Origin: Richelia sinica FACHB-800
GTDB lineage: Bacteria; Cyanobacteriota; Cyanobacteriia; Cyanobacteriales; Nostocaceae
DNA length: 64,000 nt
Reading direction: 5' to 3'
NCBI RefSeq assembly: GCF_014698825.1
Contig: NZ_JACJTT010000018.1
Coordinates: 37,784 to 101,783, forward strand
Made by a program: the position numbers and the translations under genes. The notes beneath the pieces were generated by a model. That model did no database searches. It was not told the origin of the DNA and saw only the letters and a list, made by a program, of their open reading frames with translations. Shown here in pieces: positions 58,025 through 64,000 of the stretch. Position 1 is the stretch's first letter. The number at the start of each line of letters is the position of its first letter.

Positions 58025-60193
58025 ATGTTGAATCTAATCAAACCTCAAAAAAATTATCAATGTGTTTTACAGTCCAGTGAGGAAGATTGTGGTGCTGCTT
58101 GTCTAGTTTCTATCTGTAAATATTACGGTAGATTCTTAAGTATTAATAAAAGTCGCGAAGCTGTAGGCACTGGACAATTAGGAACAACTTTACTTGGCTT
58201 AAAAAGAGGTTCAGAAAACTTAGGTTTTAATGCTAGAGCCGTGAAAGCTGCACCTCAACTCATAGACAGAATTAAAGAAATACAATTACCCGCAATCATT
58301 CATTGGCGCGGCTACCATTGGGTAACTTTATATGATCAAAAAGGTAAAAAATTCGTAATTGCTGATCCGGCTGTGGGAATTCGCTACGTTACTCGCGAAG
58401 AACTAACAGACGCTTGGAATGGCGTAATGCTTCTGCTAGAACCAGATCCAGAGCGTTTTTTCCAACAACCCCAAGAAGAATCCAAAGGAGGATTTGGACG
58501 CTTTTTCCAGAGAGTGTTACCCTATCGTAATTTACTTTTCCAAGTCTTATTAATTAACGTCATCCTGGGTATTTTGGCTTTAGGAACTCCCGTGTTAATT
58601 CAGTTGCTCACAGATGATGTTTTAGTGCGGGGTGATACTCAATTACTCACAGTTGTTGTTACTGCTGTAGTTGCTATGACCTTATTTAGTAGTAGCTTGC
58701 AAGTTTTACAAGCTGTGATGATTGCTCAATTTGGTCAACGTTTACAATTAGGATTAGTTTTAGATTTTGGACGCAGAATTCTTCAATTACCTTTAAACTA
58801 CTACGAATCTCGTCGCAGTGGGGAAATAACTAGCCGATTAGGTGATATTAACGAAATCAATCAATTAGTTTCCCAAGTTGTTGTTCTGTTGCCTAGCCAA
58901 TTCTTCATTGCAGTCATTTCTTTTTGCTTAATGCTATTTTATAGCTGGCAATTAACTGTTGCGGTAATTGTATTTGCAGCATTAATGACTTTATCTACCT
59001 TACCATTTTTACCAATTCTGCAACAAAAAACTCGTAGCTTACTAGTTTTAGGCGCAGAAAATCAAGGCGTATTAGTAGAAACATTTAAAGGCGCACAGGT
59101 TATTAAAACTACCAATGCTGCACCCCAATTTTGGGATGAATTTCAAAGTCGGTTTGGTCGTCTTGCTAATCTGACTTTTAGCACCATTCAAATTGGCATT
59201 ATTAATGGTACTGTTTCTAAACTACTTTCTACTCTAGGAGGGGTAATCTTATTAGGCATAGGTAGTATTTTAGTAATTAACAAGCAATTGACCATTGGAC
59301 AAATGTTGGCATTTAATGCCCTACAAGTCAATGTTCTCAATCTCATCAGCACATTGGTAGGTTTAGTTGATGAATATTTCCGTTCTCAAACAGCAATTTC
59401 CCGCCTTTTAGAAGTCATTGATGCCACACCTGAAGTGGTAGGAGGTAGTCAAAAACCAGTCGCTAAAATTTCTGCTGATGCAGATATTCGTCTTTCTCAT
59501 TTAATATTTCACCATGCTGGAAGAGTAGATTTATTAGAAGATTTCTCTCTGAAATTACCAGGAGGAAAAGTAATTGCTTTAATTGGTGCATCAGGCTGTG
59601 GAAAAAGCACGTTAGCCAAACTCATCGCTGGGTTATATCAGCCTAACTCCGGTAATATCAGAATCGGCTTTTTTAATGTTCATGACTTAGCTCTTGATTG
59701 TTTACGACAACAAGTAGTTTATGTACCCCAAGAACCTCATTTTTGGAGTCGTTCTATTTTAGACAACTTCCGTCTAGGAACTCCCTATATTTCTTTTGAA
59801 GAAATTGTGAGAGCTTGTGAAATTGCTGATGCAGATGGTTTTATCAGCCAATTACCAAATAAGTATCAAACTGTATTAGGAGAATTTGGGGCTAACCTAT
59901 CAGGTGGGCAAAGACAAAGATTAGCGATCGCACGGGGCATTCTCACCAATCCACCTATCCTCATTCTTGATGAGGCTACAGCTGGCTTAGACCCAGTGAG
60001 TGAAACCCATGTTTTAGACCGTCTCCTAGAATTCCGCAAGGGTAAAACCACAATTCTCATTACTCACCGTCCCAGTGTCGTTAATCGAGCCGATTGGATA
60101 GTTTTACTCGAACAAGGCCAAGTTAAACTCCAAGGAAGTCGAGAAACTTTTCTTGCTCAACAAGGTGAACATCTCAAATTTTTAACCATTTAG
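58025..60193 (+). CDS. C39-peptidase ABC exporter (PCAT, leader peptide processing)
   Basis: The protein has 722 residues from the ATG at 58025. The N-terminal C39 peptidase (about 1-140) has the catalytic Cys22 in SEEDCGAACLVSI, His98 in HWRGYHWVTL and Asp114 in VIADPAVGI. It cuts leaders after Gly-Gly. Six-helix transmembrane domain (about 165-440; LLINVILGILALGTPVLIQL). The C-terminal ATPase has Walker A IGASGCGKSTLAKLI, signature LSGGQRQRLAIARG and Walker B PILILDEATAGLD. With the HlyD adaptor it should process and export the peptides encoded on both sides. It is a half-transporter and probably dimerises. The next peptide gene begins 28 bp after its stop. Confidence 0.95.
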   Translation: MLNLIKPQKNYQCVLQSSEEDCGAACLVSICKYYGRFLSINKSREAVGTGQLGTTLLGLKRGSENLGFNARAVKAAPQLIDRIKEIQLPAIIHWRGYHWVTLYDQKGKKFVIADPAVGIRYVTREELTDAWNGVMLLLEPDPERFFQQPQEESKGGFGRFFQRVLPYRNLLFQVLLINVILGILALGTPVLIQLLTDDVLVRGDTQLLTVVVTAVVAMTLFSSSLQVLQAVMIAQFGQRLQLGLVLDFGRRILQLPLNYYESRRSGEITSRLGDINEINQLVSQVVVLLPSQFFIAVISFCLMLFYSWQLTVAVIVFAALMTLSTLPFLPILQQKTRSLLVLGAENQGVLVETFKGAQVIKTTNAAPQFWDEFQSRFGRLANLTFSTIQIGIINGTVSKLLSTLGGVILLGIGSILVINKQLTIGQMLAFNALQVNVLNLISTLVGLVDEYFRSQTAISRLLEVIDATPEVVGGSQKPVAKISADADIRLSHLIFHHAGRVDLLEDFSLKLPGGKVIALIGASGCGKSTLAKLIAGLYQPNSGNIRIGFFNVHDLALDCLRQQVVYVPQEPHFWSRSILDNFRLGTPYISFEEIVRACEIADADGFISQLPNKYQTVLGEFGANLSGGQRQRLAIARGILTNPPILILDEATAGLDPVSETHVLDRLLEFRKGKTTILITHRPSVVNRADWIVLLEQGQVKLQGSRETFLAQQGEHLKFLTI

Positions 60194-60220
60194 AATTATT
60201 GGTGTGAGGATTTAAATTTT

Positions 60221-60544
60221 ATGGATGAAAAGTTGCCATTTCTCAATCCTGAATTATTCACAGAATTGTCACCCCAAGAACAACAAATTTTTCAAGCAGG
60301 TCTAGGAGACAATAATGACTTTATGGTTCAGAATCTTTTATACTTACAAAATACCAACATCGAAACTAGCGCCGATAGAAATTTAACTCTTGGTGCCGGA
60401 GATTCAGATTCACAAAGCACTAAATATAAGTTATCTCAATTCACACTTGGTTCTGTTTTGACTTTTGTTGTACCCAATATTAATAATGGTGCCAATGGAT
60501 GTAAGCAATTATTATCTAATTTGCTTGGAAGATTATTTTCATAA
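60221..60544 (+). CDS. Leader peptide 5, atypical cleavage site
   Basis: The product has 107 residues from the ATG at 60221, with GTGAGGA about 11 nt upstream. The leader LFTELSPQEQQIFQAG resembles the family (ELSPQEQQ), but Gly-Gly is replaced by Ala-Gly followed by Leu-Gly. The core is polar (DNNDFMVQNLLYLQNTN ...) and ends in a Cys-containing hydrophobic/basic segment, GCKQLLSNLLGRLFS, possibly amphipathic. It starts 28 bp after the exporter stop, so it is probably in the same transcript. The Ala-Gly site may be cut less efficiently. Confidence 0.7.
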   Translation: MDEKLPFLNPELFTELSPQEQQIFQAGLGDNNDFMVQNLLYLQNTNIETSADRNLTLGAGDSDSQSTKYKLSQFTLGSVLTFVVPNINNGANGCKQLLSNLLGRLFS

Positions 60545-60901
60545 GGACTAATGTTTATATACATTTAAATCTACCTTGGCTTTAATTTAAAATTTCTGTT
60601 GGCTTTTATAAATTGGCTTATTTATTAACACTAATCACAATATATAATTATTTTTATTGTGTCTTGAGTGGAATTTTCTTTAATTCCACCATAGCCATTA
60701 ATTACTCCATTATTCATAAGTATTGAAGCAATTTAAACCACAGAATTATTTAAAAAAACTACTATTAATTATATCGAAAGACATAAAATATTTATCTTTG
60801 AGTTCTAACTGAAGCCTAATTGCGTTTTGGTAGAAAAACTTAATAATAAAAACATAGATGTCTAAACATCTGATTTTATCAGTAATTGAGTGAGGTCAAT
60901 T
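60545..60901. other. Intergenic region between peptide genes 5 and 6
   Basis: AT-rich, about 350 bp, no coding frame. A hairpin GTGGAATT/AATTCCAC spans 60668-60689 and may end the exporter transcript. The weak element GAGTGAGG lies at 60888-60895 before peptide 6. Confidence 0.45.
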
Positions 60902-61252
60902 ATGATATCTAATCAAATCATCCAATCTAATTTAGTGGAAGAACTATCTTGTCAGGAACAGCAATATGTTTCTGGAGGACAATACTCACCATATAATTAT
61001 GGTGGTTATGGTCGTTATCCCAATAATTACGGTAACTATGGTAATTATGGGGGTTATGGTGGCTGTTACTACCCTGGTTATGGTGGTTATGGCAACTATC
61101 CAACTTATGGTAACTATGGCAATTATGGTGGCTACCGCAACTATCCAGGTATTGGTAATTATGGTGCTTATGGCACTTACCCAAATACCACGGGTAATTA
61201 TGGTAACTATGGTGGCTTAGGCTACGGTAACTTCGGCGGTATTAGTCGCTAA
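60902..61252 (+). CDS. Double-glycine leader peptide 6 with Gly/Tyr/Asn-repeat core
   Basis: The product has 116 residues from the ATG at 60902, 6 nt after TGAGG. The leader MISNQIIQSNLVEELSCQEQ ... QYVSGG ends in Gly-Gly. The core is made almost wholly of GYG, NYG and YGNY units (about 90 residues, Gly, Tyr and Asn dominating, with one Cys and a few Pro), quite unlike the other cores. A repetitive Gly/Tyr secreted peptide suggests a structural or adhesive role instead of a membrane-active bacteriocin. This is inference. It probably uses the same exporter. The hairpin at 61301-61316 lies 50 bp downstream. Confidence 0.75.
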   Translation: MISNQIIQSNLVEELSCQEQQYVSGGQYSPYNYGGYGRYPNNYGNYGNYGGYGGCYYPGYGGYGNYPTYGNYGNYGGYRNYPGIGNYGAYGTYPNTTGNYGNYGGLGYGNFGGISR

Positions 61253-61795
61253 ACCTGTTATTACAAGTTTTTATGCGTCTTATTTTGTCCTGATTATGCG
61301 TGTCCTGATCAGGACATTTTCTATTGAACTGAAGATCCAAGAGTAGATTTATGAGTACATAAACTGCACCTGAAAAATGCTCTAAAGACGTTCCAGCAAA
61401 CCTATATGTTGCACCTACTATCAATTTTACAATGTGCTTTAGCACATACTAATGCCAATATTTTGACCTATATAACCTTGTTTAATTGCACCTACTTCAC
61501 TTTTTTTTCCTCCACAACTCTTTATAAATCAAGGTTTTATATTTATTTTGCTAGCCTTAGCTACGTGTTTTTTCGAGTTAACCTAAATACCAAGTTAAAG
61601 GAATTTTATATTAAAGATTTGATTAAGTTGGTTTTTAGCACTTTACTATATCAGTAATTCAACCTATTTTATGAAAAGTGATGTCCATCAGTAACTGTAA
61701 CATTACTGCACTACAAAGTGTTCAATAGAGAACCTAGCTGAGATTTCTACCAGCTTTGGTCTGTCATACCTATCTGTGGATTTACTGGAGTAGTT
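61253..61795. other. Intergenic region between peptide 6 and the PEP-CTERM gene
   Basis: About 540 bp; only the hairpin near 61300 is clear. An 83-codon AT-rich frame (61406-61657) has no coding support. The promoter of the PEP-CTERM gene should lie near its end. Confidence 0.4.
61287..61320 (+). terminator. Terminator after peptide gene 6
   Basis: The 16-bp palindrome TGTCCTGATCAGGACA (61301-61316) is followed by TTTT. GTCCTGAT at 61287-61294 offers an alternative 8-bp partner for ATCAGGAC. The T-run makes a rho-independent terminator likely. Confidence 0.6.
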
Positions 61796-62020
61796 ATGTT
61801 GAAAAAGACTTTACTTGTTGCTTCTGCCGCGATCGCTCTGTCCGCTGCTTCTTCTGCACCTGCCTTTGCCACAGCTTGCCCATCAAATAACTTTGATACT
61901 TTTGGTCAGTGTATACCTAGTCCCCAACCCGTACCCGAACCATCCGCTATACTAGGAACTCTTTTAGTTGGTGGTTTTATAGGCAAGAAAGCTCTTGATG
62001 CTAAAAAAGCTACCAAGTAA
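61796..62020 (+). CDS. Tiny PEP-CTERM protein
   Basis: The product has 74 residues, with GGAG 6 nt before the ATG. An N-terminal signal peptide (MLKKTLLVASAAIALSAASS, cleavage near AFA-TA) precedes only about 24 exposed residues with two Cys (ACPSNN ... FGQC). Then follows a PEP-CTERM-type sorting signal: VPEPSAILGTLLVGGFIG and a basic tail KKALDAKKATK. Such signals anchor proteins for processing by exosortase at the outer face of the inner membrane. The exposed part is unusually short, so the mature product would be a small disulfide-linked peptide. The exosortase is not in the window. Confidence 0.75.
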   Translation: MLKKTLLVASAAIALSAASSAPAFATACPSNNFDTFGQCIPSPQPVPEPSAILGTLLVGGFIGKKALDAKKATK

Positions 62021-62332
62021 ATTGCATTAATTTTTGGTAGAAATTTTTAATTGTGTTAGCGGCAGGTAAGTGTATCAGGTCTAGGTCTATCTAGCTGTAA
62101 AAACCCATATCTTCAGTTCTCAGAAGAGAAGCACTTACCTGTTTTGTTTAATTATCTGGAAAAACCAACTAACCAAGGTTTCCAGATTTAAAGATGATTA
62201 TGCAATTACATCAGCCAGTTGTTACTCCTTTTTAGCAACATTTATAGGAATAACAATAAAAAAGGCATAGCAAATAAAAATTTCTCCTATCACCTTGTTC
62301 ATAAATTTGTACAACATTCAGAGAATCTTATT
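62021..62332. other. Region between the PEP-CTERM and SdrD_B genes
   Basis: About 310 bp with no coding frame. It holds the long-range hairpin at 62063-62141. The promoter of the large surface-protein gene should lie in its second half. Confidence 0.4.
62063..62145 (+). terminator. Long-range hairpin, possible terminator or attenuator
   Basis: CAGGTAAGTG (62063-62072) pairs exactly with CACTTACCTG (62132-62141) and is followed by TTTTG. The 59-nt loop can form an inner stem (AGGTCTAG, CTATCTAG region). It lies 43 bp after the PEP-CTERM stop. Confidence 0.45.
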
Positions 62333-64000
62333 ATGGCTGACTTATTATCGCGTTTAAATTTATCTCTTCCAGATCAAGTAACTTTTAACTTCTCACTACA
62401 ATCAAGCTTCGGTAATAGGTTTGGGCAAGATAGCTACTTTGATGTTCAGGTTACTGGAAACAATACCCTTGCTGGTTGGTTTGATGGTTATTGTATAGAT
62501 ACAGATCGGGGAATTCCCACCAGTGGAACTTTAACAGCTAAGGTATACTCTACCTATGAACAACTGCCTAATCAATTACTAGGCGCACAATCAACTTTAC
62601 TAGGAGCACCAACAGGTTTTGGTAATATTGAATATCCTGAAAATTTTGATTTACTCAACTGGATTTTAAACCAGTCATTTGTTGGAGAAACATTATTAGA
62701 CCAAAATAGTAGCAGTTTAGGTGTTGTTACTTATAGCGATGTTCAAAGAGCCATCTGGTCTTTAATTGACAATCAAAATTCGACAACTGGTTTAGGTCCT
62801 TACAATCAAGCAAGAGCAGATAGAATTATATCTCTGGCGTTAGCGAATGGGGAAGGGTTTATTCCCAGTTATGAATACACTACGATTTTTGGTAAACAGG
62901 TTATTGGAAAAGTTGGCGTTATTTTAGCCCCAGATACTAATCCTAATGATAGTAATCCCGTTGATCGCCAATTTATAATTATCGGTGTTTCATTAGCAAA
63001 ATTAGGAGATTTTGTTTACCACGATTTGAATACAAACGGTATTCAAGATGCGGGTGAAGCAGGGATTGCCGGTGCAACCGTCAACCTATTTATTGATGCA
63101 AATAACAACAACGTCATTGATACCGGAGAATTAGTTGGCAGCACTACTACCGATGCAAATGGGAAGTATTCCTTTGAAACTCTACCTGGTGACTACAAAG
63201 TCCAGTTTGTGAAACCTGCTGGTTATGATGCCATCAGCCCTGGGAATCAGGGAACAGATGATACAAAGGATTCAGATCCAAACGTCAGCACCTTCACCAC
63301 TGGACTGATTAACTTGTCTTCTGGAGAGAATGACACGACCAATGATGCCGGCTTCTATAAAAATTCTAGCATCGCTGGTGTTGTGTATGTAGATGCTAAC
63401 AACGATGGAGTTAAAGGCACATCAGAAAGCGGTATTGGTGGCGTAACCATTACCCTAACAGGAACAAACGATTTAGGTAGCGTCACCTTAACAACCACCA
63501 CCGCTGCTGACGGTAGCTACAGTTTCGGCAACTTACGTCCAGGAACATACCAACTGGTAGAAAGCCAACCTGATGGTTTTCTAGATGGTAAAGATGCAGT
63601 TGGTTCACAAGGTGGCACATTAGGTAACGACCAAGTATCCAACATTATCCTGACATCAGGCACAAATGGCGTAAACAACAACTTCGGTGAATTACTAGCC
63701 GCAAGTTTAGGAGACAGAGTTTGGGAAGACAGCAACGCCAATGGTATTCAAGATAATGGTGAATTAGGACTAGCAGGTGTCACAGTTAAATTACTAGATG
63801 GCAATGGCAATCCCGTTATCGTCGGTGGCACCCCCGTCACAGCCACCACAGATGCCAACGGCAACTACCTCTTCAGTGGCTTAACCCCCGGACAATACCA
63901 AGTGGAATTTGTTGCCCCCAGTGGATATGTCCTCACCACCGCAGATGCAGGTGATGATACATTGGATTCCGATGCCAACACCACAACAGGCACAACCCAA
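62333..64000 (+). CDS. Large SdrD_B-repeat surface protein with putative thioester domain, partial
   Basis: The frame starts at the ATG at 62333 and stays open for 556 codons to the window end, so it is incomplete. Residues 1-220 look like a bacterial thioester domain. Cys54 is in GYCIDTDRGI, Gln138 is in DVQRAIWSLIDNQ, and the Cys-Gln spacing suits an internal thioester that can bond covalently to host or neighbour surfaces. Then come SdrD_B/Cna_B-like repeats beginning LGDFVYHDLNTNGIQDAGEA (about 228), SSIAGVVYVDANNDGVKG (about 345) and SLGDRVWEDSNANGIQDNGE (about 460), probably binding calcium through the DxNxDGxxD loops. No classical signal peptide is evident. It is presumably exported and surface-bound; the C-terminal sorting part is outside the window. 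Confidence 0.8.
   Translation, partial: MADLLSRLNLSLPDQVTFNFSLQSSFGNRFGQDSYFDVQVTGNNTLAGWFDGYCIDTDRGIPTSGTLTAKVYSTYEQLPNQLLGAQSTLLGAPTGFGNIEYPENFDLLNWILNQSFVGETLLDQNSSSLGVVTYSDVQRAIWSLIDNQNSTTGLGPYNQARADRIISLALANGEGFIPSYEYTTIFGKQVIGKVGVILAPDTNPNDSNPVDRQFIIIGVSLAKLGDFVYHDLNTNGIQDAGEAGIAGATVNLFIDANNNNVIDTGELVGSTTTDANGKYSFETLPGDYKVQFVKPAGYDAISPGNQGTDDTKDSDPNVSTFTTGLINLSSGENDTTNDAGFYKNSSIAGVVYVDANNDGVKGTSESGIGGVTITLTGTNDLGSVTLTTTTAADGSYSFGNLRPGTYQLVESQPDGFLDGKDAVGSQGGTLGNDQVSNIILTSGTNGVNNNFGELLAASLGDRVWEDSNANGIQDNGELGLAGVTVKLLDGNGNPVIVGGTPVTATTDANGNYLFSGLTPGQYQVEFVAPSGYVLTTADAGDDTLDSDANTTTGTTQ

Noticed and set aside
57802..58080. Open frame over the heptamer array
   Set aside because: Its sequence (CHLSPVT repeated) is only the translation of the 7-bp repeat.
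60927..61184. His/Asn-rich frame antisense to peptide gene 6
   Set aside because: It is the mirror of the Gly/Tyr repeats on the other strand, with no start signal.
61406..61657. 83-codon frame before the PEP-CTERM gene
   Set aside because: Phe/Tyr/Leu-rich from AT-rich DNA; no ribosome site.

Overview
The window looks like chromosome from a filamentous cyanobacterium, most likely a Nostocales member. The signs are low-GC DNA with many HIP1 octamers (GCGATCGC), a 7-bp short tandem repeat of the CTGTCAC type, dispersed palindromes built on CAACCCAACCTAC, and typical cyanobacterial genes: a CrtO-type carotenoid ketolase, tocopherol cyclase, phytol kinase, a bilin-binding phytochrome/cyanobacteriochrome kinase, and dnaA/dnaN flanking a DnaA-box cluster. 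Species cannot be fixed from this sequence alone.

Layout, 0-22 kb: the tail of a GGDEF gene and an ECF sigma factor lie on the plus strand. A minus-strand locus follows (1.4-15.7 kb). Read in transcription order it encodes a tandem AAA-like ATPase, a fused E1-like/YcaO cyclodehydratase (TOMM type), an amidohydrolase, an unrecognised 363-aa protein, a terminator, a 1938-aa Ser/Thr kinase-AAA-GAF-AAA protein and a 467-aa wHTH-AAA protein. This is the least ordinary block of the window, because the two AAA-like module types are shared between the genes on either side of the YcaO gene. Next come a VapBC-like toxin-antitoxin pair with decayed neighbours, a MITE-like element and an IS66 relic. They are followed by a glycosyltransferase, a transketolase/phosphoketolase-like enzyme and two related Gly-Gly leader peptides.

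Layout, 22-53 kb: mostly housekeeping and metabolism. It holds a cytochrome P450, a DUF2993 protein, crtO, ftsH, an FMN reductase, and a signalling block (histidine kinase, CheY-like regulator, REC-GGDEF-EAL). Then come peptide deformylase, a CbtB-like small membrane protein with a His-rich membrane neighbour, and an HtrA protease. dnaA, the putative oriC and dnaN follow, with a PAS-less phytochrome kinase overlapping dnaN convergently. The stretch ends with a PAS-Crp regulator, two glycosyltransferases, and tocopherol cyclase and phytol kinase separated by tRNA-Arg(CCT). Those last two enzymes act in the same vitamin E pathway.

Layout, 53-64 kb: a peptide secretion locus. At least six intact double-glycine(-like) leader peptides and one vestigial copy surround an HlyD-type adaptor and a C39-peptidase ABC exporter. 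Most of the peptide genes share a TGAGG-centred 5' element. The exporter presumably cleaves the leaders at Gly-Gly and exports the mature peptides. After these come a tiny PEP-CTERM protein and the first 556 codons of a large SdrD_B-repeat protein. Its N-terminus has Cys54 and Gln138 placed as in thioester adhesin domains, so this end of the window concerns the cell surface and exported peptides.
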